64,000 nt of DNA from Streptomyces sp. CG4 (GCF_041080655.1 NZ_CP163525.1:2232001-2296000); one strand, 5' to 3'. Shown: positions 24,820 to 34,051, counted from the first letter of the stretch. Numbers and translations are program-made. The notes: generated from the sequence alone by a model not told the origin.

Positions 24820-26562
24820 CTAGGGCCGCGGCACGTTGCGGAGGTTGGAGCGGGCCATCTGGAGCATGCGGCCTACGCCGCCGTCGAGCACGATCTTCGA
24901 GGCGGACAGGGCGAATCCGGTGACCATCTCGGCGCTGATCTTCGGCGGGATGGACAGTGCGTTGGGGTCGGTGACGATGTCCACCAGCGCCGGGCCCTTG
25001 TGCCTGAAGGCGTCCTTGAGGGCCCCGGCGAGCTGCTTGGGCTTCTCCACCCGCACCCCGTGGGCACCGCAGGCGCGGGCGACGGCGGCGAAGTCGGGGT
25101 TGACGTTGGTGGTGCCGTACGAGGGCAGCCCGGCGACCAGCATCTCCAACTCGACCATGCCGAGGGAGGAGTTGTTGAACAGGACGACCTTGACGGGGAG
25201 GTCGTACTGCACGAGCGTCAGGAAGTCGCCCATCAGCATGGCGAAGCCGCCGTCGCCGGACATCGACACCACCTGGCGGCGCCGGTCGGTGAACTGGGCG
25301 CCGATCGCCATCGGCAGCGCGTTCGCCATCGACCCGTGCGAGAACGAACCGATGATCCTGCGGCGGCCGTTGGGCGAGATGTAGCGCGCGGCCCACACAT
25401 TGCACATACCGGTGTCGACGGTGAACACGGCGTCGTCCTCGGCGACTTCGTCGAGGACGGCGGCCACGTACTCGGGGTGGAGGGGGACGTGCCGGTCGAC
25501 CTTGCGGGTGTAGGCCTTCACCACGCCCTCCAGCGCGTCGGCGTGTTTCTTCAGCATCTTGTCGAGGAAACGCCGGTCGGTCTTCTCCTTCACGCGCGGG
25601 ATCAGACAGCGCAGCGTCTCGCGTACGTCGCCCCACACGGCGAGGTCGAGCCGTGAGCGGCGGCCGAGCACCTCGGGCCGTACGTCGATCTGGGCGATCT
25701 TCACGTCGTCGGGCAGGAACGCGTTGTACGGGAAGTCGGTGCCGAGCAGGATCAGCAGGTCGCACTCATGGGTCGCCTCGTAGGCGGCGCCGTAGCCGAG
25801 CAGTCCGCTCATGCCGACGTCGTACGGGTTGTCGTACTGGATCCACTCCTTGCCGCGCAGGGCGTGTCCCACCGGGGACTTGATCCGCCCGGCGAACTCC
25901 ATGACCTCCGCGTGCGCGCCCGCCGTACCACTGCCGCAGAAGAGGGTGACCCTCCCGGCCTCGTCGATCATCTCCACGAGCTTGTCGATCTCGGCGTCGC
26001 CCGGCCGGACGGTGGGCCGGGAGGTGACGAGGGCGCTCTGCGCGGCCTTCTCCGGGGCCGGTTCGGCGGCGATGTCACCGGGCAGCGCGACCACGCTGAC
26101 CCCGCTCTGCCCGACCGCGTGCTGGATGGCGGTCTGCAGCAGCCGGGGCATCTGCTTCGGGTGGGAGATCAGCTCGCTGTAGTGGCTGCACTCCTGGAAG
26201 AGCCGTTCGGGATGGGTCTCCTGGAAGTAGCCGAGGCCGATCTCGCTGGACGGGATGTGCGAGGCGAGCGCGAGCACCGGGGCCATGGAGCGGTGTGCGT
26301 CGTACAGGCCGTTGATCAGGTGCAGATTGCCCGGGCCGCAGGAGCCGGCGCACGCGGCCAGGTTCCCGGTGACCTGGGCCTCGGCGCCGGCCGCGAACGC
26401 GGCGGTCTCCTCGTGGCGTACGTGGATCCAGTCGATGGCGGAGTTCCGGCGGACGGCGTCCACCACCGGGTTGAGGCTGTCACCGACCACGCCGTAGAGG
26501 CGGCGTACACCGGCGCGGACGAGGATGTCGACGAACTGCTCCGCTACATTCTGTTTGGCCAT
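24820..26562 (-). CDS. poxB: Thiamine-pyrophosphate-dependent pyruvate oxidase/dehydrogenase (PoxB-like)
   Basis: A 580-residue ThDP enzyme. The N-terminal pyrimidine domain has the conserved HEETAAFAAGAEA Glu, and a central Rossmann domain follows. The C-terminal ThDP motif is GDGGFAMLMGDFLTLVQYDLPV followed by NNSSLGM. Overall sequence matches the PoxB group, which oxidises pyruvate to acetate and CO2 at the membrane with FAD and quinone. ATG 26562 gives the standard N-terminus MAKQNVAEQFVD; an earlier ATG adds 20 unlikely residues. AAGGGG lies rather far (13 bases) upstream. A possible role is overflow metabolism on entry to stationary phase. Confidence 0.9.
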   Translation of the reverse strand: MAKQNVAEQFVDILVRAGVRRLYGVVGDSLNPVVDAVRRNSAIDWIHVRHEETAAFAAGAEAQVTGNLAACAGSCGPGNLHLINGLYDAHRSMAPVLALASHIPSSEIGLGYFQETHPERLFQECSHYSELISHPKQMPRLLQTAIQHAVGQSGVSVVALPGDIAAEPAPEKAAQSALVTSRPTVRPGDAEIDKLVEMIDEAGRVTLFCGSGTAGAHAEVMEFAGRIKSPVGHALRGKEWIQYDNPYDVGMSGLLGYGAAYEATHECDLLILLGTDFPYNAFLPDDVKIAQIDVRPEVLGRRSRLDLAVWGDVRETLRCLIPRVKEKTDRRFLDKMLKKHADALEGVVKAYTRKVDRHVPLHPEYVAAVLDEVAEDDAVFTVDTGMCNVWAARYISPNGRRRIIGSFSHGSMANALPMAIGAQFTDRRRQVVSMSGDGGFAMLMGDFLTLVQYDLPVKVVLFNNSSLGMVELEMLVAGLPSYGTTNVNPDFAAVARACGAHGVRVEKPKQLAGALKDAFRHKGPALVDIVTDPNALSIPPKISAEMVTGFALSASKIVLDGGVGRMLQMARSNLRNVPRP

Positions 26563-26637
26563 GTTCTGTCGTGTGCCCCTTCGGTGGTCCCGCTTACCTC
26601 CACGGCCCTCGGTTCCATCCATTCACAGGGGCAGCGG

Positions 26638-28371
26638 TCACGCCTCCCACACCGCCGCCGCCGTACGGTCGTCGGCGTAGCCCTTCACCCGTACCTGGGC
26701 GTCGGCCAGGAACGCGGCGAGGCCGGGCGGGGTGCTGCCGGACCAGCGGCGGGCCAGATAGGCGCAGAGGGCGGCCTCGCCGCGCAGCGGCTCGGCCAGG
26801 CCGGCGGAGCACATGACCAGCGCATCCCCCGGACGGGCCGACGAGGCGCGGAACCGGAACGGTTCGCGGGGCGGCTCGGGCGCCGGCTCGTACGGGCTCG
26901 GCGGGGTCGGGATGCCGAGGTCCATGGTGAACCGGTCGCCCTCGGGACCGTCGTCCGGCGTGAGGTGCGGCTCGACGTCCTGCCACGCGCCGTCCCGCAG
27001 CCGGAACAGGCCGCCGTCGCCGACACCGAAGAACACGCGCGTACGGCAGTCGGGGTCGGCGGGCAGCAGCAGACAGCGCAGGCTCGCCGTGTACTCCTCC
27101 GGGTCGAGGCCCTGTTCGGCGGCGCTCGCGCGGAGTCTGCCGAGGCTGCGGTCGGTCAGCCGCTGCAGCCCCGACTTCAGATCGCCGCGCCGGGCGGCCC
27201 GGATGTCCTCCACGAGCCGCTGATGGCTGCGGCCCACGGCATGCCCGATCCACCGGCACGCCTCGGCCGCCGCGAGATGCGCGTCCCGCATGCCGCGCAC
27301 ACCGGTCGCCATCGCGACGAGCACCAGCGCCTGCTCACCCGACCCGAACCGGGCGGTGAGCAGCGCATCCCGCCGGGGTTCCCCCCGGTACCGCGCCGAG
27401 TCCCCCCGCAGCGACACTGCTCGCAACGTGCACGCCCCGTACCGGGCCCCGTCCAGCACGGTGTCCGCCACCAACTCCCCCAGCCCGTCCGGATCAGCAC
27501 CGGGCAACGCGGTGGGCTCCGGGTCGTAGGTGGGCGGCCCGGAGCCGACGTAGTCGATGGCGGAGGGGGGTGGGGGCGGGGGGACGAACGCCGGCGGGGG
27601 CGCGGGCCGTTCCGCGGCGGGCCGGGGCGGGTGGGGTGCGGTGGCGGCCGGGGGCGCTTGTGGGGGCGGGAGGGGCGCCCGTGGGTCTTGCGGCTCGGGG
27701 AGCGGGGCGGGCGCGGACAGATCCGGTGGCTGCGGAGGCAGCGGCGACGCGGACCCGTCCCATGGCTCGGCAGGGGAGGGGGCAGCCGACAGGCCCTGCT
27801 CGGGGCGTTCAGCGGGCGATGTGGGCGGTGCAGGCGGTGTGGGCGGTCGCTGCTCGGTCGGCCGGGGTGGCTCGGGGGGGACCGGGGGCCGCTCCCAGGA
27901 GGTGTGACCGAGGGGCGGGGCGTCGGTCGGCGCCGGGGGAGCCGGAAGCGGTGGTACGGGCGGGGGCTCGGGGGCGCGCTGCGCGGGCACTGCCGGGCGG
28001 CTGGACAGCGCTGTGCGCGGGTCGCCGTCCCCGCGCCCCGCGGTGCCGACGTCTCTGCCCACACCGGCGGCCTCGTCCACGCCGGCGCCGCCGGCCGCCC
28101 GCGCGCCGCCGCGCACCTCGGCTCCGCTGTCCACGCCGCCGTCGCCGCCCGCGTCGCCGTCTCCCGGCCCGGCGCCGTCCCGCGCCGTCGGTACCGGCCG
28201 GTGCGGGGGTGCCGACGGCCGACGGCCCGTCACCGTGTGCTTCGCGGAGGCGAAACGGTCGTCCAGGGTGTCGGGTGCGGCCGTGGGGCCCGTGTCCTCC
28301 GTGGAGTCGTCGTACAGCTGTCCCCACCAGTCGTCCTCGGGACGGGCGGGCCTTCCCCCCTGCTGGCTCAT
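26638..28371 (-). CDS. Proline-rich protein with degenerate PP2C phosphatase-like domain
   Basis: A 577-residue protein in two halves. Residues 1 to about 310 are low-complexity, with long Pro/Ala/Glu/Gly runs. The C-terminal 265 residues resemble PP2C_2 phosphatases: RGDSARYRGEPRRDALL, GVGDGGLFRL, GDALVMCSAGLAEPL and DDRTAAAVWEA. The usual metal-site DG in the second motif is replaced (VAMATGVRG), so catalysis is doubtful although the terminal DDRT is kept. The frame is kept throughout. It lies 75 bases upstream of poxB on the same strand, and no kinase is nearby. The proline-rich half may be a binding or spacer region. Confidence 0.8.
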   Translation of the reverse strand: MSQQGGRPARPEDDWWGQLYDDSTEDTGPTAAPDTLDDRFASAKHTVTGRRPSAPPHRPVPTARDGAGPGDGDAGGDGGVDSGAEVRGGARAAGGAGVDEAAGVGRDVGTAGRGDGDPRTALSSRPAVPAQRAPEPPPVPPLPAPPAPTDAPPLGHTSWERPPVPPEPPRPTEQRPPTPPAPPTSPAERPEQGLSAAPSPAEPWDGSASPLPPQPPDLSAPAPLPEPQDPRAPLPPPQAPPAATAPHPPRPAAERPAPPPAFVPPPPPPSAIDYVGSGPPTYDPEPTALPGADPDGLGELVADTVLDGARYGACTLRAVSLRGDSARYRGEPRRDALLTARFGSGEQALVLVAMATGVRGMRDAHLAAAEACRWIGHAVGRSHQRLVEDIRAARRGDLKSGLQRLTDRSLGRLRASAAEQGLDPEEYTASLRCLLLPADPDCRTRVFFGVGDGGLFRLRDGAWQDVEPHLTPDDGPEGDRFTMDLGIPTPPSPYEPAPEPPREPFRFRASSARPGDALVMCSAGLAEPLRGEAALCAYLARRWSGSTPPGLAAFLADAQVRVKGYADDRTAAAVWEA

Positions 28372-28866
28372 GCCCCTAATTGTCCACCGCACGGGCCGCG
28401 GGAAAACGGGGCATCGGGAAAAACCGGCGTCCCCGGCCCCCGCGAACGGCACTCCGGGTGAGGGAGTGAACTGTCGTACGAGGGGTGGCGGATGGTCGCC
28501 GGACAGCCCCACCCCCCACGGGAGGACCGCCCGGCGACGTCCGAAGTGACCCGGCCCCGGATCCCCTTCGCGTGGTTCGCACACGTCCGGGCCCGGGCTA
28601 CGGACCGGGCGACCGGGCCGCGACTGGGCACCGGTCGGATGGCCGGATTGTGGCTTGGTTTCCTGGGACGCGGCTGTGAATCGAGAACATCGCTCACGTC
28701 CCGGGGTGCTGCCACCTTGGCAGACTGCGCTCCGGTACGGCGATGATGTTCCGCGGCGGGTTTGCGCCGTGGCCGGTTTCCGCCAGGGCAGGCCCGTCGC
28801 GGGGGCTTGCCGGTGGTGTGTTCGCGGGCCTGGTCTCGGGCCCGTCGCAGGGAGGGACGTAGGCCG
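28372..28866. promoter_or_regulatory. Divergent intergenic region without a gene
   Basis: This 495-base region separates the PP2C-like gene from the TrmB-LuxR gene. It must contain two promoters, but I see no strong -35/-10 pair. Reading frames within it show no recognisable protein. A TTGGCA element near 28713 is a weak promoter candidate for the right-hand gene. Confidence 0.4.
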
Positions 28867-29847
28867 ATGCTGGCAGCGATAGGGCTGGACGAGACGCACG
28901 AGGCGGCGTACCGGGCGCTGGTGTCCGTGGGCGCGGCCGACGTGTCCGATCTTGCGCGACGCCTGGCGCTGGCCGAGCCGGACGCCGAGCGGGCGCTGCG
29001 CCGCCTGGAGGGGCACGGGCTCGCCGCCCAGTCCCCGGTCCGGCCGGGCCGCTGGGTGGCGGCGCCGCCCGGGGTGGCGCTCGGCGCGCTGCTCACCCGG
29101 CAACGGCACGAGCTGGAGCAGGCGGAGCTGACGGCGGCACTGCTCGCGGAGGAGTACCGGGCGGCCGCGGCCGAGCCGGCGGTGCACGACCTGGTGGAGG
29201 TGGTGACCGGCGCCTCGGCGGTCGCCCAGCGCTTTCTGCAGCTCCAGCTGGGGGCGGCCGAGGAGGTGTGCGCGCTGGTGACCGGCAATCCGGTCGTCGT
29301 GTCCGGAATCGAGAACGAGGCGGAGGAGCAGGCGGCCGGGCGCGGGGTGCGCTACCGGGTGGTGGTGGAGCGTGCGGTGCTGGACCTGCCGCACGGATTC
29401 ACCGAACTGACCGCGGCGCTCGGCCGTGCCGAGCAGGTGCGGGCGGTGGACCGGGTGCCGACGAAGCTGGTGATCGCCGACCGTGCGCTCGCGATGGTGC
29501 CGCTGACCTCGCGCACGGCGGAGCCGGCCGCGCTGGTGGTGCATGCCGGCGGGCTGCTGGAGCTGCTGGCCGGGCTGTTCGAGTCGGTGTGGCGGGAGGC
29601 ACTGCCGTTGCGGGTGGGCGTTGCGGGGGTGGCCGAGGAACGGCCGGACGGCCCGGATGCCACCGACCTCGAGGTGCTGTCTCTGCTGCTGGCCGGACTG
29701 ACCGACGCGAGCGTGGCCAAGCAGCTCGACCTGGGCCTCAGGACGGTGCAACGCCGGGTGCGGCGCCTGATGGAGCTGGCCGGGGTGACGACCCGGCTGC
29801 AACTGGGCTGGCACGCCTACGAGCGGGGCTGGGTCACCCGCGCGTAG
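28867..29847 (+). CDS. TrmB/LuxR hybrid transcriptional regulator
   Basis: A 326-residue protein with two DNA-binding-type modules. Residues 1-70 read like a TrmB winged helix (DETHEAAYRALVSVGAADVSDLARRL). The centre is a sugar-regulator-like domain with the PhnD-like arginine/valine core VVERAVLDLPHGF. The C-terminal 60 residues are a LuxR helix-turn-helix (DASVAKQLDLGLRTVQRRVRRLMELAG). This layout recurs in Streptomyces regulators of unknown stimulus. GGGAGGG is upstream of ATG 28867. No operon follows within 90 bases; DUF456 lies next in the same direction. Confidence 0.85.
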   Translation: MLAAIGLDETHEAAYRALVSVGAADVSDLARRLALAEPDAERALRRLEGHGLAAQSPVRPGRWVAAPPGVALGALLTRQRHELEQAELTAALLAEEYRAAAAEPAVHDLVEVVTGASAVAQRFLQLQLGAAEEVCALVTGNPVVVSGIENEAEEQAAGRGVRYRVVVERAVLDLPHGFTELTAALGRAEQVRAVDRVPTKLVIADRALAMVPLTSRTAEPAALVVHAGGLLELLAGLFESVWREALPLRVGVAGVAEERPDGPDATDLEVLSLLLAGLTDASVAKQLDLGLRTVQRRVRRLMELAGVTTRLQLGWHAYERGWVTRA

Positions 29848-29940
29848 CCGCGCGCACCCTCACGACCGCCTCACGACCGCCCCTTGATCCGGCCCGTCAC
29901 GGGCCTGCCGTTCCATGGCTTCTCCGGCACTCTGGGCAGA

Positions 29941-30423
29941 ATGGGAGTGTGGGAGTTCCTGCTGGTCGGCGTGGTCGTCGTGCTCGGCCTGTGCGGAGTG
30001 CTGGTGCCCGGGGTGCCGGGGTCGTGGCTGGTGTGGGCCGCGGTGCTGTGGTGGGCGCTGACGGACCCGCGGCCGCCGGCCTGGGCGGTGCTGGTGGGTG
30101 CCACCGTGGTCCTGCTGCTGTCGCTGACGGTGCGCGCCGCTCTGCCGCCGCGCCGGCTGCGGCAGAGCGGCGCCACACCGCGGATGGGGGCGTACGCGGG
30201 CGCGGGGGCGTTGCTCGGCTTCGTGCTGCTGCCGGTGGTCGGCGCGGTGCCGGGGTTCATGGCCGGGATCTATCTGCACGAGCGGCTGCGCCTCGGTCGG
30301 CACGGCGAGGCGATGGCCGCCCTGCGCACGGCGATGCGCTCGGGCGGCTCCAGCGTGCTGACGGAACTGTTCGCCTGCCTGCTGATCGCGGGAGCCTGGC
30401 TGGGAGCGGTGCTGTGGGGCTGA
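29941..30423 (+). CDS. DUF456 family membrane protein
   Basis: A 160-residue integral membrane protein. It starts MGVWEFLLVGVVVVLGLCGVLVPG-type, the hallmark of DUF456, with about four membrane segments and a central polar loop (RAALPPRRLRQSG). The C-terminus contains the second conserved half with LPVVGAVPGFMAGIYLHERLRLG and a terminal helix. Function is unknown in the family. ATG 29941 was chosen because longer starts add a non-membrane leader without a ribosome site. A tandem CTCACGACCGC repeat precedes the gene at about 29860-29882. Confidence 0.88.
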   Translation: MGVWEFLLVGVVVVLGLCGVLVPGVPGSWLVWAAVLWWALTDPRPPAWAVLVGATVVLLLSLTVRAALPPRRLRQSGATPRMGAYAGAGALLGFVLLPVVGAVPGFMAGIYLHERLRLGRHGEAMAALRTAMRSGGSSVLTELFACLLIAGAWLGAVLWG

Positions 30424-30434
30424 GCGGCCGGCCG

Positions 30435-31622
30435 TCACCCCGTCGGTCCGAGTGCCCGGCGCACCGTGTCCGCCACCACCGCCATGCCCTTGTCGTTGAA
30501 GTGCAGGTGGTCGCCGGGATCGTAGGCGGGCAGCAGGCGGGTCTGGTCGGCCGGGTCGCGCAGGACGGCGTCGGCGTCGGCGACCGCGTCGAAGGCGCCG
30601 CCGGTGCGGATGAACGCGTTCACCCGCTGCCGTACCGTCTCGCGTTCGTCCGAGTACGCGGTGAAGCCGCGGTACGGGGTGAGGGTGACGCCGACGACCC
30701 GGATGCCCCGGGCGTGGGCGCGGACGACGAGGGCACGGTAGGCGTCGGCGTAGAGGGTGACGTCGTCGGCGGCCGGTGTGCCCTTGATGTCGTTGATGCC
30801 CTCCAGGACGACCAGCACCCGTACCCCGGCCCGGTCCAGGGCGTCGGCGTCCAGGCGGGCGAGGGCGTTCGGTCCGGTGCCGTCGTGCAGCAGCCGGTTT
30901 CCGGAGATGCCGGCGTTGAGGACGCCGAGCCGGTCCGCGCGGAGCTGTTCGGCGAGCCGGTCGGGCCAGCGGTGGTTGGTGTCGGGGGTGGAGCCGTTTC
31001 CGTCGGTGAGGGAGTCGCCGAACGCGACGATGCTGCCCGTGGCGTAGCCGACGACGTCGACGCCGGTGACGTAGTACCAGCGGCTGATGGTGGTGGTGTA
31101 GGCGGTGCCGGCCTCGTCGGTGGCCCGGCCCGCGCCGGCCGGGGCGACGTAGCTGGTCTGCAGGGCTGTCTGGTGGAAGGTCGCGGGGCCGTCGTCGTCG
31201 GGGGTGTACACGGTGACGAGGAGGTCGGCGGCGGCCGGGACGGGCAGCGGCACCGGGTCGGTGAGGATGTCCTGGCCGGGCGGGACGGTGACGGTCGGCG
31301 CGCCCTGGAAGGTGGCCGTGCGCACGGTGCCGGACACGGCGTCCGGGCCGGTGGCGCGGCGCAGTGCGACGGTGACCGCACCGAGCCGCAGCGGTGCGGT
31401 ACCGAACCGGTTGCTGAGCCGGACGCGCAGCGCCGTACCGCCGACACTGAGGTGGACGACGTTGCGGACGGCGGCGCCGGGCAGTGCGGCGGCGGTGCCC
31501 GACGGCGCGGTCTCCCAGCTGCCGATCCACGGGGGCGGCGCCGGCTCCGCGACCGCCGGTGCGCCCGTACCCGGCAGCAGCGCCAGCATCAGCACCGCGA
31601 GGACCCGTCTGACCTCGGTCAT
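30435..31622 (-). CDS. Secreted SGNH/GDSL hydrolase
   Basis: A 395-residue protein. A signal peptide ends near residues 25 (LALLPGTGAPAVAEP). A beta-sandwich-like N-terminal domain (RNVVHLSVGGTALRVRLSNRFG) precedes the SGNH core. Block I is IVAFGDSLTDG, block II has the oxyanion Gly (AGISGNR), block III is EGINDI, and block V is GDHLHFNDKG with the catalytic His. The family hydrolyses ester bonds in acylated polysaccharides, lipids or glycosides. The GGAG immediately before ATG 31622 is a poor ribosome site. It converges with the DUF456 gene. Confidence 0.9.
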   Translation of the reverse strand: MTEVRRVLAVLMLALLPGTGAPAVAEPAPPPWIGSWETAPSGTAAALPGAAVRNVVHLSVGGTALRVRLSNRFGTAPLRLGAVTVALRRATGPDAVSGTVRTATFQGAPTVTVPPGQDILTDPVPLPVPAAADLLVTVYTPDDDGPATFHQTALQTSYVAPAGAGRATDEAGTAYTTTISRWYYVTGVDVVGYATGSIVAFGDSLTDGNGSTPDTNHRWPDRLAEQLRADRLGVLNAGISGNRLLHDGTGPNALARLDADALDRAGVRVLVVLEGINDIKGTPAADDVTLYADAYRALVVRAHARGIRVVGVTLTPYRGFTAYSDERETVRQRVNAFIRTGGAFDAVADADAVLRDPADQTRLLPAYDPGDHLHFNDKGMAVVADTVRRALGPTG

Positions 31623-31840
31623 CTCCGCACCCGCCCTTCCCCGTGCCTCGTCGGAGCAGACCGTGCCACACGTCCGGGCCCCACCACCGCACCTTCGCGC
31701 ACGGTCCACCCGCTCGGCGCAACCGGGCACAGAGCCGTCCCGTGTCATGGCGGCCCGGCCCCACGGCCCCCTCGGCTACCGGGACTTGGGCCCGCACGCG
31801 GCGACGAGGTGATCCCCGTCTGCCCCCCGCGGCCGGGCGC

Positions 31841-32776
31841 TCAGTGCAGCGCCGGCAGGCCGCGCTCGGCGGAGTTCATGAAGTCGAGCATCAGACGATT
31901 GGTCCGCTCCGCGTGGTCGATCTGCGGTCCGTGCCCGGTGCGGGAGATGATCTCGGCCCGGGCGCCGGGGATCAGCCGGGGAACGCGTTCCACCTGGCGG
32001 TCCGGGTGGACCAGGAGGCTGCGCCTGCCGAGCACCAGATACAACGGGGTGCGGACGGCGGCCAGTTCGGCCTCGGTCAGGGGCTGGGGCGCGGGTCGGC
32101 GTATGCGGTAGGCGCGCACCCCCGCCCTGACCATGGCGCGCAGCTCCGGCACGACGAGGACCGGCTGCTCCAGCCAGGACGCGAGGCGGGGCCGCAGCGA
32201 CTTCGGAGCGAAGGTCGCGAACAGGCTGACGAAGATCCAGACGAAGAAGCGCAGCCCCACCTTCTCCAGACCACCGGGATCGAGCAGCGTGACCGAGGCG
32301 AGGCGCTCCGGCCCGCGGTACGCCTGGTTCAGCGCGAGCCACCCGCCGTACGAGGAGCCGACCAGATGCACCCGGTCGAGCCCCAGCCCGGCGAGTGTCT
32401 CGTCCAGCCAGCGGGCGGCGTCCGTCGGCTCGTGCAGGGGCGCGCACTGCACGCTGCGCCCCGGGTCGCCCGGGGTGTCGATGGCGTAGACGGGCCGTTC
32501 GGCGCTGAGGGCGGGGGTGTTCGGGTACCACATGGCGGAGCAGGAGCCGGCGCCGTGGACGAGGACGACGGGGGTGCGCTCCCGGGCTGCCGGGTCCTCG
32601 GGGTCGTAGCGGTAGACGTGCGTGGTCCCGTACGACGTCTCCACGTCCTGCTCCCAGGACGTGGCCGCGCCCAGCGCGTACACCGCGTCGCACGCCGCGA
32701 AGTAGCGCTCGCGCCAGGCGTCGCTGACGTAGCGGCCGATGTCGGGCCGGGGACGGGTGCTTGCGGACTCGGGCAC
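31841..32776 (-). CDS. Alpha/beta hydrolase
   Basis: A 311-residue cytoplasmic hydrolase. The oxyanion HGAG, the nucleophile elbow GSSYGG with Ser, the Asp before a long lid region (PRLASWLEQP) and the C-terminal GHGPQIDHAE with His are all present. GTG 32776 is preferred because CCGGAGGTTGCC places a ribosome site directly upstream. It diverges from a TetR gene across three GTACCA-type half-sites, so it is probably repressed by that regulator and induced by a hydrophobic ester or related compound. The substrate is unknown. Confidence 0.88.
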   Translation of the reverse strand: MPESASTRPRPDIGRYVSDAWRERYFAACDAVYALGAATSWEQDVETSYGTTHVYRYDPEDPAARERTPVVLVHGAGSCSAMWYPNTPALSAERPVYAIDTPGDPGRSVQCAPLHEPTDAARWLDETLAGLGLDRVHLVGSSYGGWLALNQAYRGPERLASVTLLDPGGLEKVGLRFFVWIFVSLFATFAPKSLRPRLASWLEQPVLVVPELRAMVRAGVRAYRIRRPAPQPLTEAELAAVRTPLYLVLGRRSLLVHPDRQVERVPRLIPGARAEIISRTGHGPQIDHAERTNRLMLDFMNSAERGLPALH

Positions 32777-32812
32777 GGCAACCTCCGGGACAGACGGTCT
32801 TTGTGATACGAA

Positions 32813-32841
32813 CGTACCATGTTGGTGGTACGGCTGTACCA
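32813..32841. promoter_or_regulatory. Triple GTACCA/TGGTAC operator for the divergent TetR and hydrolase genes
   Basis: Half-sites GTACCA (32814-32819), TGGTAC (32826-32831) and GTACCA (32836-32841) alternate in orientation. They form two overlapping inverted repeats, with spacings of 6 and 4 bases, that share the middle half-site. This is the normal place for TetR autoregulation. Confidence 0.7.
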
Positions 32842-32911
32842 TAAACGAGTGGCCGGGCCGCCGGAAGCGGCACCGGACGACGAACGCCATCGAGGAGCGG
32901 GGAGCCGGACG

Positions 32912-33532
32912 ATGCCCAAGCGCGTGGATCACGCAGAGCGGCGCACCGAGATCGCGGAGGCCCTCGTCCGGGCCGCCGGACGGCTCGGCCTGCACGCGGT
33001 GGGGATGCGTGACGTGGCGGCCGAGGCGGGCGTGTCACTCCGCCTGGTGCAGTACTACTTCGAGTCGAAGGAGAAGCTGCTGCTCTTCGGACTGCGCCAT
33101 CTGGCCGGGAAGTTCGGGGAGCGGGTGTCCGCCCGGGTCCGCGCGGCCGGTGCCGATCCCGGGCCGCGGGCGGTGATCGAGGCGCTGCTGACGGCGGCCC
33201 TGCCGGTCGACGAGGAGAGCCGCGTCTTCCACCACCTCTACACCGCGTATGCCGTCCTCTCCATGACCGACGAAGCCCTCGCCGCCCAGCCGTTCATCAA
33301 GGACCCCGACGCCGCCGAGGACACCGTGACCGGCCTGTTGCGGCAGGCGGCGGACGCCGGGCTGCTGCGGCCCGGGGTGGACGCCTCCGCCGAGGCGGTC
33401 GGGCTGCTTGCCATGTCCGCGGGGCTCGGCACCAGCGTCCTGGTCGGCCAGCGCGACGCGGCCTCGGCCACCAGCGTCCTCACGTACCACCTGGACCGGA
33501 TCTTCCGGGACCGGCCCATGGACGCCCCCTAG
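32912..33532 (+). CDS. TetR-family transcriptional regulator
   Basis: A 206-residue TetR regulator. The N-terminal helix-turn-helix covers RRTEIAEALVRAAGRLGLHAVGMRDVAAEAGVSLRLVQYYF-type residues 8-48, followed by helical ligand-binding segments. GGGGAG lies seven bases before ATG 32912. It diverges from an alpha/beta hydrolase across a triple operator and probably represses both genes until it binds the hydrolase substrate or product. Its stop is only 18 bases from the converging ogt gene. Confidence 0.93.
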   Translation: MPKRVDHAERRTEIAEALVRAAGRLGLHAVGMRDVAAEAGVSLRLVQYYFESKEKLLLFGLRHLAGKFGERVSARVRAAGADPGPRAVIEALLTAALPVDEESRVFHHLYTAYAVLSMTDEALAAQPFIKDPDAAEDTVTGLLRQAADAGLLRPGVDASAEAVGLLAMSAGLGTSVLVGQRDAASATSVLTYHLDRIFRDRPMDAP

Positions 33533-33550
33533 ACCGGCACTCCATGGCGG

Positions 33551-34051
33551 CTAACCCGCGAGGGCGCCCTCCAGAGTCAGCAGCCACACCTTCCGCTCGA
33601 CTCCGCCCGCATACCCGGTCATCGAGCCGTCCGCGCCGATGACCCGATGGCAAGGGCGCACGATCAGCAGGGGGTTGGCACCGATCGCCCCGCCCACCGC
33701 GCGAACCGCCGCACGGGACGCGCCGATCCGCGCGGCGATCTGTCCGTACGTCACGGTGGCGCCGTACGGCACCTCGTCCAGCGCCGCCCACACCCGCTGC
33801 CGGAAGTCGGTGCCTTGCGGGCTCAACTGCAGCTGGAATTCCCTGAGTTCACCGGCGAAGTAGGCGGCCAGCTGCTCCGCGGCGGCGCGGAACGGCCCGC
33901 GCTCGCACCGCCACCCGTCCTGCAGGCTCTCCGCGGTCCGCCCGCCCTTCTGCCCGGGCACGGACAGCGAGGTCAGCGCCCCGTCCGCGTCGGCGGTGAG
34001 CAGCAACGTCCCCACGGGGGCGCCCAGTTGGGTCCAGTACATGGCCGTCAT
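33551..34051 (-). CDS. ogt: Methylated-DNA-[protein]-cysteine S-methyltransferase
   Basis: A 166-residue O6-alkylguanine-DNA alkyltransferase. The acceptor cysteine is C134 in VRPCHRVIGADG, and the helix-turn-helix arginine segment is YGATVTYGQIAARIGASRAAVRAVGGAIGANP. It transfers a methyl group from O6-methylguanine to itself, a suicide repair reaction. The ATG overlaps the alkA stop by four bases (ATGA), so both are in one operon, and it complements the Ada-type regulator/glycosylase next door. Confidence 0.95.
   Translation of the reverse strand: MTAMYWTQLGAPVGTLLLTADADGALTSLSVPGQKGGRTAESLQDGWRCERGPFRAAAEQLAAYFAGELREFQLQLSPQGTDFRQRVWAALDEVPYGATVTYGQIAARIGASRAAVRAVGGAIGANPLLIVRPCHRVIGADGSMTGYAGGVERKVWLLTLEGALAG

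Noticed and set aside
27500..28300. Possible repeat array in the low-complexity half of the PP2C-like gene
   Set aside because: GGGGGC-rich runs come from Pro/Ala/Gly codons; there are no regular repeats or spacers, so not a CRISPR or VNTR.
26638..29814. 1058-codon reading of the PP2C-like gene that continues through the TrmB-LuxR region
   Set aside because: The extension lies antisense to the regulator and is unlike protein; ATG 28371 is the sensible start.
29848..29890. CTCACGACCGC direct repeat considered as operator for DUF456
   Set aside because: Two adjacent copies just after a stop codon without promoter elements; no reason to call a site.
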